Of a DNA stretch of 47,500 nt, positions 1-18,375 are shown piece after piece. The DNA lies in the NCBI GenBank assembly GCA_009746045.1, contig RPFO01000398.1, forward strand, positions 1 through 47,500, written 5' to 3'. Position 1 is the stretch's first letter. The number at the start of each line of letters is the position of its first letter. The notes beneath the pieces are model-generated. The model was given only the letters and a program-made list of their open reading frames with translations, made no database searches and had not been told where the DNA came from. The DNA is from Mesostigma viride. Its lineage: Eukaryota > Streptophyta > Mesostigmatophyceae > Mesostigmatales > Mesostigmataceae. A program made the position numbers and the translations under genes.

Positions 1-6345
<6,345 letters not shown>

Positions 6346-6950
6346 CCGAAAGAGTGTTAAGCTGTTTATGGCCAAGGATGGCCAAGCCATTGAAGTGCCC
6401 CGACTTCTCTTCCTACTCTCAGCTGGGCACCAGGAATACCTCTGGAGCAGGAACCAGTGGCAGATAGCAGGGAGTTGGCTGACTGTCTTGTACATGAAAG
6501 CTGGTTGTCTAGCAATGCACGGACATGGCATGACAAGCTATTGGAGCTCAGCTAAATCGAAGTGCCAGGCACAAGCCACCTTACACAGCGTGCGAGCCGG
6601 GTGCACCCTGGTGGCAGGCCAATCACCAAGCCAACCACGCGAGACACGGCAATTTGTTATATGTGCTCGTGTTGTCTGTTCATGACTGCTGTGGTGACAG
6701 GCTTGATGCTGCGCATGGTTTAGAACTCCTCTCGTGACATGCCTCGTGCGTGCACGCAAGTACTTTCGCATGCTACACATCCCAACGCATGTAATCTTGG
6801 CTGTTGAGGTCTGAGGCACAGATGTACTTCGTGTGTACACGTTATGTTAGTGTGTCCAGACTGTATATAGTAGGTCGACCCCACCGGTCGGTTTGAGACT
6901 AAAACCATACGCATTCATGATTAGCAATTTATTAAGCTCATGCACATGCT
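6346..6950. other. 3' flank of transporter gene
   Basis: Follows the transporter stop codon; probably 3' UTR and intergenic DNA. TGTAA pentamers, the polyadenylation signal of many chlorophyte algae, occur near 6789 and 6951, but neither is proven. No further gene was recognised. Confidence 0.4.
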
Positions 6951-7169
6951 GTAACATATAAATCACAATAGCATATGCCTCGTCTTCAATGATCATGCAA
7001 TTCATCAACCTGAATCAAATATACGTTAGTTGGTATGTAATAGTAGCTCTAAGAAGTAGGTGCGAAAGGTCCAGTGTCGCAAGAACGGCTGGAGCAGGCT
7101 TAATTGATCGACAGCCCGGCGTTCACTTCTAGACAACGCGCAAACATGGTGCATGCATATGATATCATC

Positions 7170-7490
7170 GATCCATTTCATGCGATATATATTCATTGAG
7201 AATGATAAATTACGTAGGTGAGAATGACATGCAACATAAGGAAAAATTAACCCGAAAAGAAGAAGAACCCTGAAGCTAAGTAAATAGTAATCTGACACGG
7301 ACATCCAAGGATCACGCCAGCTGCACAAGGTACAACTAACTACATCACAAAACTACAACACGCAGCTAGCAACATGGCTGTCGGCCCACCATACAGGCCT
7401 GGGAGGGATCTAGACCGCATTAGTCGCGACAAAGTCGATCGGCCCGGGTGCGGCAGAATAACACATCGGCCACGGTGCGAGTAAGTAAGT
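7170..7490. repeat. Dispersed repeat copy 1 (LINE 3' region)
   Basis: Closely repeated at 8090-8400, with shared segments such as ATATATTCATTGAGAATGAT, CACGCCAGCTGCACAAGGTA and GCCTGGGAGGGATCTAGACC. In the second copy the repeat runs on into sequence resembling a LINE reverse-transcriptase C-terminus on the minus strand. Both are therefore probably 3' portions of one retrotransposon family. Copy 1 ends at a (GTAA)n tract near 7482-7504 that looks like the tail of a different LINE insertion. Confidence 0.6.
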
Positions 7491-7494
7491 AAGT

Positions 7495-7985
7495 AAGTAA
7501 GTACTTGCGTGTCATGCGCAAAGGCATGCCACGGAGTACTATGCTAATCTCATTAGAAAAATAATTACACAAAAGTTTAAACAAATATCGTCTGCATCAT
7601 CCCCCAACCGTTAGGCACTAGATGGGGATGTAATCCTCATCCGAGCTGGTGCGAGTAAGGGCGAGTGACAGGCGCTGCCGCCAATACGAGGACCACGTGC
7701 GGGTGAGACCACGGGGCTGTCTGACCCTGGAGGTCGAGGCGGTCTTCACGGCGCTGGCAGCACTCGTGGAAAAACTCCGCCGTGTTGGGGCCCATGGCCC
7801 CGAACTCCTCTTGAGGACAAAGGGGATGACCTGGTGGGGCCCCACATTGCCGTACTAAGGAGGCAATCTTGTCGCGCTCAGCCACAGCGGCAGCAGCGCC
7901 GGCATCCACAGCCGCTCGGAGGATATGGCGACCGGAGAGCGGCCGAGCCACGGAGACATGAGCAGGTGGCAACCCTGCCCCAGCC
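7495..7985 (-). pseudogene. LINE reverse transcriptase C-terminal fragment and 3' UTR (family A)
   Basis: The minus strand encodes a broken ORF2-like C-terminus with segments such as EFGAMGPNTAEFFHE and REDRLDL, then, after frame changes, SYWRQRLSLALTRT and a terminal SSDEDYIPI with stop at 7618. The same blocks recur at 11925-12210 and 37676-37900, and the SSDE-YIP tail recurs at 21596. Beyond the stop is a roughly 130-nt 3' UTR followed by a (TTAC)n tail in element orientation (7482-7504). The copy is frameshifted and 5' truncated. Assignment as the end of a LINE ORF2 rests on the pattern of the segments, not on a search. Confidence 0.6.
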
Positions 7986-7989
7986 ACAG

Positions 7990-8430
7990 AGGTGAGATTG
8001 GCATGCAACATAAGGAAAAAACCGAAAAGAAGAGGAACCCTAAAGAAACTAATAGTAATCTGACATGGACATCCTCACGGACGAAATGATATACTAGTAT
8101 ATATTCATTGAGAATGATAAATTACGGAGATTGGCATGCAACATATAAGGAAAACCCCGAAAAGAAGAGGAACCCTGAAGAAATTAATAGAAATCTGACA
8201 CGGACATCTGAAGGATCACGCCAGCTGCACAAGGTACAACTAACTACATCACAAAACTACGACACGCAGCAACATCGCTGCCGGCCCACCATGCATGCAG
8301 GCCTGGGAGGGATCTAGACCGCATGGGTCGAGACAAAGTCGGCCTGGGTGCGGCGGAATAACACATCAGCCACGGTGCGAGTGAGCTAGGGCGATCGAGT
8401 GACAGGAGCTGCCGCAGTGAATGCGAGGAC
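7990..8430 (-). mobile_element. Nested LINE 3'-end fragments
   Basis: A block containing TGGCATGCAACAT, AAGGAAAA and CCGAAAAGAAG occurs here twice (about 7998 and 8135) and a third time near 7227. The rightmost part (about 8370-8430) resembles the RT C-terminal coding end at 7645. This is best read as successive insertions or tandem copies of LINE 3' UTR pieces, in minus orientation. Confidence 0.5.
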
Positions 8431-9792
8431 CATGCACGCATTGCATTACCGAAAGCCAGGCCTTGACCCCCAAGACGTCCGGCTTTCAAGTTGGAGTGTA
8501 CCCCCGCGGCATCTAGCAATGCCGACTAGTTTCAAGTGCGCACCAGTCAAAGTAGTTACCCTTCGCACAAACTCCAGCCACACATTTTCGTAACCGCCCT
8601 TTTGGCACCGCAGGAACTATTCTGTCTGATTCGGCCAGATTTCATCCAAGGAATCGGAAAGGAAAAACGGTGGAATCAGAAAAGGAAAACGGTGGAATCA
8701 TTTTCAGCCTGAACTAGTACAACACTATCGTCCGTTCAAGTCCGGCCTCACGGCCCATGCGACGCCATGTCGACCCGCCCATGCTTAGCCTTTTTTGCGC
8801 TAGACTAAAGAAAAATGGTCCCGTTGCCTAAGCAAAAAAATGCACCGCAGCACCTGCTAGCCATGGTAAATTTGCTAGCGATGGCAGTCTGGGAAACTTA
8901 CTAACCAAACGGCGAATCAATCCAATCTCACGTTCAAAATGCCGCTTCCGTAGACATGTGTCGACTACTTTGTTTATGCGTGTGATTCAAACAAGCCAAT
9001 TGTGAATTCCAGATTAGGAGTTAAGGTTTATGGCTGGCAGGACTGATATATTGCATGACGACACACCCTTTTTTGGCTTGAGACAGAAAGCTGTATATAA
9101 ATTTCTTACATGAGATGTTTGTCATGTTCATTTTGATTTTAACGCACAGCCCCCCATTCAGCATGTCGAATGGCATGCGCATGTGCTGGCCGGCAGCCAC
9201 TGCCATGTCGCCGGATCAGACTGGCGTACAAACCACACAATCTTCTTGTTCACGCATGCTAACCACAACCATCGGTAAGCCGACGTTGTGCAGGAATTTT
9301 TTTTCATATGCCTTGGTTTAATAGTGGACGCTGCATCCCTGATTCGGCCGTGAAGCTTGTTGTCAGCTAGACGTTAGCAGCTGAGTGCCGGGCCGCCCTA
9401 TGTGGAATAACTTTCACATTGTCCATCGGCATTAAAAGTTGAAAATTCCCTCCGATCGACCATGCCATAACAGGAAAATGCCATCATCTGTTGCAGTCCA
9501 GGCTTATATTTGCCACGATGTGGTGTGTGCCAGTTGTGCCACCTGTAATTTACATTACTAGGCTTGGTGTTCCTAGGGATTCCATTCATGGTGTTCCACT
9601 TAGTAGCCATACCAGCATGCCTTGCAGTTTTCACAATAGATAGCCTGCAGGCCATATCAAACCCAACTCCAAAGTTGTCCAGTAATGCATGTGGTACCAA
9701 TGAACATTACCTTGTACAGTAAAATAAGTTATGATATTGGTTGATGTTGTGCGCCCGTGCTTTCAATTTGTTTCATAATCCATGTGCCGTTC
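8431..9792. other. Intergenic, no gene recognised
   Basis: Only short open frames without recognisable domains on either strand. No strong exon with splice sites and no known repeat was seen. Confidence 0.4.
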
Positions 9793-9950
9793 AGGCATGC
9801 ACGTGTGAAACATCCAGGTATGCCTGTCATCTTCCCCCCCCGTATGATTCAATATCTCAGAGCCCAGATTGTTGTGGCACTGCGATGATGCATTATATAG
9901 CGTTGAAGAAAATGTGGGGCAGGTATTTGTGCAATTAACGTGCCATACGA
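9793..9950. repeat. Degenerate direct repeat, copy 1
   Basis: Shares an ordered series of blocks with 10600-10760: CATGCACGTGTGAAACA, CCAGGTA, TGTCATC, a C-run, GATTGTTGTGGCACTGC and GAAGAAAATG. The copies are clearly related but diverged, about 800 bp apart, and flank the GGGT/GA microsatellites. They may be a segmental duplication or two copies of a dispersed element. Confidence 0.7.
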
Positions 9951-10093
9951 ACATTCCGGACGGTACATTCCGGTGATGTCGGGCAGTTGGGGGGTTCGCT
10001 TGGTCCCTTGGTTGCTTCCTCGCTTGGCTGCCACTGCGGGGGTGTAAGGACAGGTGCTCAAATGGAGAGACACTAGACGTGCATGCATGTTTG

Positions 10094-10376
10094 ATGGATG
10101 GGTGGGTGGGTGGGTGGGTGGGCGGGTGGGTGGGTGGGTGGGTGGGTGGGTGGGCGGGCGGGCGGGCGGGCGGGCGGGCGGGCGGGCGGGCGCGGCGGGC
10201 GGGCGGGCGGCGGCGGGCGGGCGGGCGGGCGGCGGGCGGGGGGGTGGGTGGGTGGTGGGTGGGTGGGTGGGTGGGTGGGTGGGTGGGTGGGTGGGTGGGT
10301 GGGTGGGTGGGTGGGTGGGTGGGTGGGTGGGTGGGTGGGTGGGTGGGTGGGTGGGTGGGTGGGTGGGTGGGTGGAG
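10094..10376. repeat. (GGGT)n/(GGGC)n compound microsatellite
   Basis: Runs of GGGT, then GGGC with some GGC, then about 30 copies of GGGT. The plus strand is extremely G-rich with regularly spaced GGG triplets, so it should be able to form G-quadruplexes. Long open frames here (VGGW, THPP) are repeat artefacts. Confidence 0.95.
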
Positions 10377-10480
<104 letters not shown>

Positions 10481-10599
10481 TGTGTGTGTGTCTGGCTGTC
10501 TGGGTGGGTGGGTGTGCGTGCTTGGGTGTGTGGGACAGTGTGGATGTGGGTGTGCTTGCTTGCGTGGGTGCGTGAGGGAGGGAGTGGCTGGGTGAGCGA

Positions 10600-10760
10600 G
10601 TCAAGCATGCACGTGTCAAACAGCCAGGTAGAAATGTCATCCTTTCCCCCCATCATGACAAATCATTGGCATGGATTGTTGTGGCACTGCCATCATGCAC
10701 TACAGCGCTGAAGAAAATGACGATGGGCAAATATATGTGAAAGCGACACAACATAGCCCA
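10600..10760. repeat. Degenerate direct repeat, copy 2
   Basis: Second copy of the element at 9793-9950, in the same orientation, with the same order of conserved blocks and several small insertions and deletions. Confidence 0.7.
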
Positions 10761-11031
10761 TGGCGGTGGCTGCTATCAACAAGCAGCTCTTGCCTCCATG
10801 CACAGTCAAACACCTGCATCTTCTTCAATGCAGATTATTGACATCTCTTTTGTATATTATGTACAGATTATTTGCATTTGTAATATTATCTGTATACCAA
10901 TGCAGTTTGCAACATGTAACCAGTGTTGCTAGTAATCTGGTAATGTGAGCCGTGTTGATATCAAAGTGCTGCGATGCAAGTCATACATCAGAACTAAAGC
11001 GGCAACACTGGCTACGGACACAAAGAGTCAT

Positions 11032-11065
<34 letters not shown>

Positions 11066-11924
11066 CGTGCTTCGTGCATCGCGACTCAGGGCCTGACAAG
11101 CTGCGGCCGAGACCAATGCCGAACACACCCATGCTCAGAGCACATTGCGGATGCCAGGCACACCGCGTTTGCCATGGAACACATGGGTAGACGCTTCGTA
11201 AACGTGACAACGAATGACCCGCTGAGATCCCCACACTTGCAAGCGCACGGGAAAGGCGGCACACTTACGTTTCATAGATTAGCCGGGGCGAGATAGTAGC
11301 TCGTTTGCCTAGCCGTCATTAAGCCTATAGGCGTTCCAAGAAACGCATGAAATTTCTCTACCAGTACCGGTGGCGCACTATCGGTCTATGATCGCAGAAA
11401 CTTCTCTTGAAGGGGCCTTACACTGTCGTGCATGTAACCACGGAGCTTGAATGGTGGCATGACAACGAAAGAAAGTTTTCCTTAAGCCCGACCTCCCCTC
11501 CCGCATTCCACTGGTGATATTACAGCTGTTATAATTCCTGGAGCTAAAAACATGCGGAAAACATGCTGGGCGAGTCCTGTCAAAATTAAAAACCAACAGA
11601 CTTAATTGACAGCGCCGTTTAAACGACAGCAAGAGCTTCCATGCCATCGAACACTGCCCGAGGTTGGTCTAATTTAAAGACTAAGCCTGCCGTCTCAGAA
11701 AAAAATGTTCTATGCTCGGAGTCCACGGAATCAGGAAGTCGGCCCGCAGGTGCCGTACAGATCCGGTAGTGACTCGTGAAGTGAAAGATTTGGGCAGATT
11801 TGGGCAGATCGGGTTTGGTCGATCCGGTCCTGGATCAGTCCGTACGCTGAAATTTGCGCGCCGTCCGTTGTACTTGAATTTTCAAGGGAAACGAATGTTG
11901 CCTCTTTCGGTAATGCAATGTGCG
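10761..11924. other. Intergenic, no gene recognised
   Basis: Contains a short (CA)n tract near 11044-11066. Otherwise no exon, RNA gene or mobile-element end was identified. Confidence 0.4.
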
Positions 11925-12210
11925 GGCAGATCACGGGGCGGTCTGACCCTCGAGGTCGATCGAGGCGGTGTTCACGGCGATGGCAGCACCTCGTGGAAAA
12001 ACTCCGCTGTCTTGGGCCCGAACTCCTCAAGGACAAAGGGGATATGACCCGGTGGGGCCCCACATTGCCGTAGGAGGCAAACTTGTCGCGCTCAGCCACA
12101 GCGGCAGCAGCGCCGGCATCCACAGCCGCCCGGAGGATATATGGCGACCGGAGAGCGGCCGAGCCACGGAGACATCGATCGATGAGTAGGTGGCAACCCT
12201 GCCCGTCGTG
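11925..12210 (-). pseudogene. LINE reverse transcriptase C-terminal fragment (family A)
   Basis: Homologous to 7680-7980 in the same orientation. The minus strand carries the segment LRAAVDAGAAAAVAERDK, identical to the copy at 7.9 kb, and frameshifted versions of the REDRLDL block. The copy is 5' and 3' truncated with several indels, and neither end shows a clear target duplication. Confidence 0.6.
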
Positions 12211-14060
12211 TATAGGTCGTATGAACATTCTGGCAGTATGTGAGAAGCTAGGACGCCCTAGCTCGATCCCTTCCTCTCGTTGTGTGTAGGGTTGAAGGTT
12301 CCTAGCTTTACTCTGTATTGGCACCCACGTGGCGCAGTACCACGTGACTATGAATTAGTATAGTTATGTATAGTTCGATCTATATATGTCATGCACATTC
12401 CATGTGTTGCACCTAGCATATGTGCATGGATATGGAGCACGCGCATGTATTATGTACATACGTACATGCATCCGGCCGCCCGGCGCACACAGTGAGCATT
12501 AAATCAATCCTGCGCTGTGCACTTGGGATGTCATGGGCCTACATAGCTAGTGAGACAACTATATATACCTAGCGATATACTGCAGGCTCGAGCTACCATG
12601 GTCCAGATATTCAGTTTCACCGGGGGTCACTGGTTCAGACTTCAGATGCCCGAGCTTGCTCAAGCCAAGTCCTCCAGGGCGTTTGCAACCGGATTCTACG
12701 AGATGGCCTCCCCCCGCCGATGCATTGGAAGACCGCTAGCTGTCCGGCCGGGTCATCCTTTACAAGGACAAGGGGTCTGCCGGCTGCCGCGCAGGGATGT
12801 ACCGGTAACTGCCGCGCGGCGTATGCGGCTCAAAAGCTGCGTGCTGAAAGTCTTCATGCAATATGTGCGTCTCCTGCTATTAAACCGCATGTGCGTGCCC
12901 CGGCCCGCACGGGCTAGGCCGTGGGAATCCCGGCTGGCATGCATGCCAGCCTGGATTCCCACCTAGCTGTGAGTCCCATGCAGAAGGGAATCCTTGTCAT
13001 GGTCGCAACTGTAGAATGGTCACCATTACTGCGTGCCGCCTGATCGACTGAAGTGGGCCGCCTGGCCCCTGCCGCCTCTTGCCATGCATTGCTATTGATC
13101 TTCGTGGATTACACCAAGAAGGGATTATAATTCTATAGTTCAGTTTACTGCATGAACTAAGTGGGACGCCCTATGGGCCGGTGGTCCTCCACCTGTTCCG
13201 GACGGGCCGCGTGCATGTCCCAATTCGTACATCAAGGGCGAGTCTCGCATGGACATGGCTGACGGCTGATCGGGTCACAACTTTTGCGTGTGAGACCCAA
13301 ATTCAGCTAGTCAGACCACTTGCATCTGTCGCGTCTATATTCAATGCGCATCCGGCATCTGCTAATTGTATAATCAGATACGGCCGTAACGCAGTAAATA
13401 TTATTGCAACAATCAGTCCAAACGCCTAGACTATACCATGCCACCCAAGCTCCGGCTCCGAAACAAAGTTTGGACAAAAAAAAGCTTTCCGGCTCGATCC
13501 GACTCCACGTACCCACTCGCTCCGTCGCTCTACTAGTGAGCCCCGGCAATGCCGCCTTGATCCCTAGGACTGCGTGCAAACCCATCGCCTGTTAAATCCA
13601 AGCGCAAAACTGAAGTTATCATGAACGGCGGCTTATGGGCAAAGCTGGCATCCTCGTCGCTTCTCGCGCCTGGTCACAGCCACCGCACCTCTATATTATG
13701 AATGGTCGGAGCTAACACTGGCACAATGTGGCGAGCACACGCAGCGCTCAGCAGCCCAGGAGCACCACTGCATGCATTATAGTGCCCCGGCCATTTCGAC
13801 ATTCAACTTCAACCAAGCCACGGAATAATAGGTGCGCTGTTTCTCTGGACAAGAATTGGTATAGTAGCCGTACTGGTCAGCGCCTCATGGTCATTCGATC
13901 TCTGCACATAGTGATCGACATGCAGATGAACGATGACGACATGTACCAACTCGATCGCCAGCTCTAGGCAGAGGTGCCCCTGGAGGCGCAGCAGCGGCAC
14001 CAGCTATAGCCCCGGATGCTTAGCTGCTGCCGCTGCGGAGGCGGCCGGCCCCCATGCACG
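12211..14060. other. Intergenic, no gene recognised
   Basis: Open frames are short and featureless. The sequence is rich in GCATGC and TGCATGCA palindromes and holds one strong hairpin (12921-12962, listed separately). No splice-supported exon was found. Confidence 0.4.
12921..12962. repeat. 42-bp inverted repeat
   Basis: A left arm of 20 nt (GTGGGAATCCCGGCTGGCAT) pairs with the right arm across two central bases, with one mismatch. It could extrude as a cruciform or fold as RNA. No terminator or gene end is associated with it. Confidence 0.85.
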
Positions 14061-14062
14061 CA

Positions 14063-14110
14063 TTTAATTAATAATTAGACTCGTGCTCCCGTTGGGGAGT
14101 CACGGAGCAT
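14063..14110 (-). mobile_element. LINE 3' end: hairpin plus TTAATT tail
   Basis: Read on the minus strand, this gives TGCTCCGTGACTCCCC, AACGGGAGCACGAG and then an AT-rich TTAATT tail. CTCCC(C)AACGGGAG forms a small stem-loop. The same arrangement recurs at 15664-15721, 18325-18372 and 19970-20017, so it marks the 3' terminus of one LINE family. Confidence 0.65.
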
Positions 14111-15660
14111 TAACCCCGATGGATGGATGGGTGGGTGCAAACAGTCGATCCTATACCGGCCTAAGCTATCTACATCAGCTACCTGCGACATCTATCTGAC
14201 AGCATTACTGAACTACAACATCTATCTATACAACACTGGCGTGCCTCCCACGGGACGTTTGCACACGCGGGCGCTTCCCCACAGGGGGGGGCTCGTTGTC
14301 CTCTATGACCAGTGGGCCCACTTGGCCTTGTCCATCATCTTCTTCCAAATCACGGAGAGGCCTAGGCCCCGGCCTATGTCCTCTACTATAGCTGTTCTTT
14401 GAAGGTGCGGGCCTTGCGGCGTCTAACATCACTGGGCCCGGCCCACGTCATGCAGGAGGTGCCGGCCAGGCTGAGCTGGTCGCAGTCCTGCGGGGGGGCC
14501 CGACGTCTACCTGGTTGGTGCGAGCTAGGTGCCCATGCACGCATACCGTATGCGTGCAAGGACGATATCAGCGCACTCGAGGAGCACGTGACCTGATCGA
14601 GCACTGGCGCTCGATCAGTGGCGGCGCCGGATATAAGCTCGGGCCCCGGCGTTTGACGCAATTGATCCCTGCTAGATGCTCAATGCGCGGTGGACCTGAA
14701 TCGGCCACTGAGGCCTGAGCAAATATGGAGACCAAGGTCGCCAACAAGTTACAGCCTTTGTACCACGGTACCGGCCGGCCCAGCAGGAGAATTCAGTCGC
14801 GCTGGCCACGGGGAGCGCTGAAATCCGCGCCCGGCGGGCGGCGGCCCTCGCTCGCCTGCAGCAGCTGGAGCGCAACTAGTAGGTGCCGTGCAGGATCTCA
14901 AGGCGGGAGCCGGGTAGGCGTGGCGGAGCATACTGCTAAGTAGATCGATTGACGGGCCCTGCCCTTCAGTACCTAGGTGCCCGAGATTGCAGTGCACAGA
15001 CTGCCAACATCGCCACCCAGCCCGCTGGGCGCGCGGAGGAGCTAGGCGCCCCCCGGCCGGCCCCCGTACGTGCACACCTAGCTGGGCCGACCTGCTCAAG
15101 TCCAAAGCGGCCTCACCACCGATGCATGCCGGCATATCGCCACCAAGCTGGAGCAGGTCAGCAGGAGCTGGATGCCCAGCGCATTGAAGGAAGCCACGTA
15201 CCCAGATCAAGCGCGACCGGCACAGCTACCGGGTGATTCTGCATCGCTTACGAGGGACGTCATGGACCGTGGGGAGGATGCCGAGTCTCTAACTGTCTTC
15301 ACGCTAAGCTGATGGGCACACTAGCTCTTTACCCGCATGCATCTGCATGGGGCTCACCCCCGATTGGCTGGGGGCAAAGGTGACATCGCCGCACTGAAAG
15401 GGTCGATACCGTCTGCAGGCCCCGCTCGCGAAGCCCGCCCGCCCGGACAAGAAATTTGCCCCGCCAATGCTGCTCCCCGGACCCCTGCAGAGCCGGATAA
15501 GGTCGGCACGCTTCCTGGGATCGGCAGCGCAAGACTCTGCCCATGCGTGCCGGCACTAGATCCACCCCGGCCATGGTCGAGCCGGACGACGACCTGACTC
15601 CTGCATGCGCGCAGCAGCTAGTGAGCATCGTCGCGAGCTGTGGCCCACATTCATCCGCGC
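14111..15660 (+). pseudogene. Decayed retrotransposon sequence, possible ORF1 remnant
   Basis: GC-rich sequence without an intact frame. Near 15575-15655 it contains DDDLTPA followed, after a one-base frame change, by HRRELWPTFIR. This resembles DDDLTPAQQQQRRDLWPEYLR in the ORF1-like region near 19460. It is cut off abruptly at 15661 by the tail of the minus-strand LINE. The left part (14111-15500) holds nothing I can assign. Confidence 0.4.
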
Positions 15661-15663
15661 CAC

Positions 15664-17475
15664 ATTAATTAATTAATGAATTAATTAAAATACGTGCTCC
15701 CGTTGGGGAGTCACGGAGCACCGAAGTGCTTTTAATCCCTGTGTGTGCACAACAGGAGAAAGGGCAGAGACCCCCAGTCTCCTTCATGCCAAAGGCATGC
15801 CACAGCTGCATGCGGGTACGCTAGCTAAACGGACACGCTATAACGATCCGGCAAACTGTGGGTGCAATAAGACCCATGCATGTGAGCATATCATAACCAG
15901 AGTTCAATTATACGCAATACGCGGTTATACGCGCGGGGTCCGTATAATGGATAATACGGTATAATACGGTATTATCCGGAAATTATACGCAAATACTGGA
16001 TTTCGTCGTTTTGGGGGTTGTTTCATGCATTTTGATATCATTTCAAGCAGTCCACATGTTTCTGGCACTAAATTACACATGATACATGGGTTGCCACTGC
16101 TCAGCAGTGCTTGGGAACACTGGACGTGTAAACCGGGGTTCCCAAGGAGCTAGATTACCTATGCATTATACCCTAAAAAACAACGCCAAATGAAATGGAA
16201 AGATGAAAAAAGCAAAAGAAGTAAGATGGCTATGCTTCCATGCAAGCAGGTCCTGGGCATCTCCATGTTTCTTGTATGCATGAGGAGCACACAAGAAGAA
16301 GGCTGACTTTGGCGAGCAAAACAAGAAATAGTGGCTAGATCTGGCCAGAAAACCACTTGTTTCGAGATGCTTTTAGCAAGAAAAAACATCGCGTTATCAA
16401 GCTTATCATATTTATAAACCGTGCCAAGCACTACGTCACTGCTTTCGATGAAGCATAAGCTAATAGCAGACAAACCTGGTCCAAAATCTGCATGTCGTAG
16501 TGGTATTCCCCAACCATCACAAGCCAACAATGCGTAGAGGCAGTAAAGCAACCAAAAGACAAGCAGAAAACCTCCATTACAGGTCTACGATTATTTTACA
16601 ATCCACCCAACAACTTGATACAGTACAATGAACACGTGAACAGGATAGCACGTACCAGATCAAAACCGCATATTACCTTTCTTGACGGAGCCAGCATGCC
16701 CACCTGATGGACGTAGCTGCGAGCCTTTCCTGGCCGTCGTCGCCTATAAATCATGTAAGGAATAACGTGAAATAGCTATCCGCGTTCAAATGTAGGGGCA
16801 TTTCCCGCCTATCAACAGTTAGCACATGCACGGTCGCCACCTGGTTGCTGAAACGAGGTTGCCGCATCGAGCAGAAGGTCGAGACACATCCGCGCACATC
16901 CCAAAGCTGCCTGGCCAAGGATATAAGCTTTTCAAGACCTAAGGATCATGCCTAAAATGTAAAGCGGCCATGCTCTCGTACCAGTCAGTTTTCTGTGTGA
17001 CTTCAATATTCGGTGCATGGCTGCCCGAGAGGCAAGGGCAGAGACCTAAACAGCATGGAGGGTTGCCAACTTGCCATGCTACAGTGTAGCTTGCTTGTAA
17101 TAAGATCCTTGTGTCTCACGGTCGCCAAATGTCAACCAGTGGATGGTTTCCGTAGTGTTTCTAAGTTCCCTTGCTTTCCCGCCTTGGTTCCCGCACGAAA
17201 AATTTGGCTGCCGGACCTCGATCGGATGAGCGCGAAAACCCCATTATACGCGCGCCGATACGTGTTATTCGCCGTATTATACGTAAAAATACGCAAATCG
17301 TATAAAACGGATAAAAATTATACGCTCGACCTTGTATAACGCGTATTATACCGTATTATACCGTATAATACGCCGTATAATTGAACACTGATCATAACCT
17401 AGCGTGGGCAAGTAATCTGATCGAAGCCAGGACGTAGCATGGCTGTACAAGGACTAAGCTATAGGGCTATGGCGC
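15664..17475 (-). mobile_element. 5'-truncated LINE 3' end, split by a hAT insertion
   Basis: On the minus strand this is a LINE 3' region: about 300 bp of 3' UTR, the hairpin and a TTAATT tail ending at 15664. It matches the plus-strand copy at about 19722-20017 in inverted orientation. Shared blocks include GGGTGCAATAAGACCCATG, GTGGGCAAGTAATCTGA and CGTAGCATGGCTGTA. Homology breaks at 15897 and resumes at 17399, exactly the limits of the hAT-type element. Similarity fades near 17475, the 5' truncation point. Confidence 0.75.
15898..17390. mobile_element. Non-autonomous hAT-type transposon (1.49 kb)
   Basis: The ends read CAGAGTTCAATTATACG on the left and, complemented, CAGTGTTCAATTATACG on the right. 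They are flanked by an exact 8-bp direct repeat ATCATAAC (15890-15897 and 17391-17398). An 8-bp duplication with CAG-N-G ends is the standard hAT superfamily signature. Subterminal regions are packed with TATAC/GTATA motifs, possible transposase binding sites. Internal frames (for example 16551-16159 minus, 130 codons) show no hAT dimerisation or zinc-finger motif that I recognise, so it is probably non-autonomous. Confidence 0.85.
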
Positions 17476-17545
17476 GCCACATTACATGAAGCAATTATCC
17501 CCCGAGAAGCCCAAAGTCCACTGCATGCAGCTAGGGCGGCCGGGA

Positions 17546-17569
17546 CCTGTACACTTTAAAGTGTACAGG
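17546..17569. repeat. Perfect 24-bp palindrome
   Basis: CCTGTACACTTT followed directly by its exact complement. It lies in intergenic DNA just beyond the truncated LINE copy. It could be a dimeric factor site or the remains of inverted termini; no function is evident. Confidence 0.8.
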
Positions 17570-18119
17570 CAAGCTATGGGTTCCGACCCATGCACTGACG
17601 TGACTGATCTGCAAAGTCGATCTGGGACATGATGTCTGTAGACTAGGTTCAGATAGGTTGCGCAATGTGTTTATGTATTGCTATATATGCATGGCCTGAG
17701 CCACCTCAGTGCATGCATGGTCATCATCGATCGATATCATAGCGCCGTCTCATGGCTGATGGCTCAGCATATACTACCACTGCAGCGTCCAGCTACGTAC
17801 CTTTGAGCTTTTCAGCCTATATGTACCCGCATGCAGATTTTGCACTTGAATCAGTCTATACAGTTTCATTGTGCCAGACAATGCCCCCGGCCACCAATGA
17901 TGTCACCCACACACCTTTTGAACAGCTAGTGCCGACCCAACGGACCCATGCACATTTATGCCAGACTCTCCTAGTGAGTAGTTTTGATTGTAGCTCAGTG
18001 TGGCTTGCATGCCTCTGGCCGGGCAAAAGGGAAGACTGATGGGTGTCTCTGCCCCCTTCCCAGTCCGCAACCTACAGGGATCGCTGTGCAGTGCAGCACT
18101 TGATGCAATATTGTGCTAC

Positions 18120-18375
18120 AGTTAAGGCGATTCCCATGCAGTGTGCAACATAAGTACTTGTGTGTCATGCGCATGGGCATGCTGCACGGAGTACTACTAT
18201 CTCATATTAGACTTGATCTTATATTAGAAAAAAATTATACGAAAGTTACTGAATATCGCCTGCACCAGTGTGCAACATACAGGGATGAAAAACGCTTTAA
18301 CTCAGCATTATTGTGCCAATCTGTGACTCCCCGTGCAACGGGAGCGCATGTTTAATTAAGTTATTAATTAACAGT
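18120..18375. mobile_element. Two LINE 3'-end fragments in opposite orientations
   Basis: About 18145-18270 on the minus strand resembles the family A 3' UTR at 7500-7600, sharing GTACTTG, GTGTCATGCGCA, CACGGAGTACTA and ATTAGAAAAA-type blocks. About 18325-18372 on the plus strand is a variant of the hairpin-plus-tail terminus (GTGACTCCCCGTGCAACGGG, then TTTAATTAA). The flanks 17570-18119 and 18376-18740 hold nothing recognisable. Confidence 0.55.

Noticed and set aside
16159-16551. A 130-codon minus-strand frame inside the hAT-type element as a transposase remnant
   Set aside because: No RNase-H-like residues, zinc-finger or hAT C-terminal dimerisation motif could be recognised.
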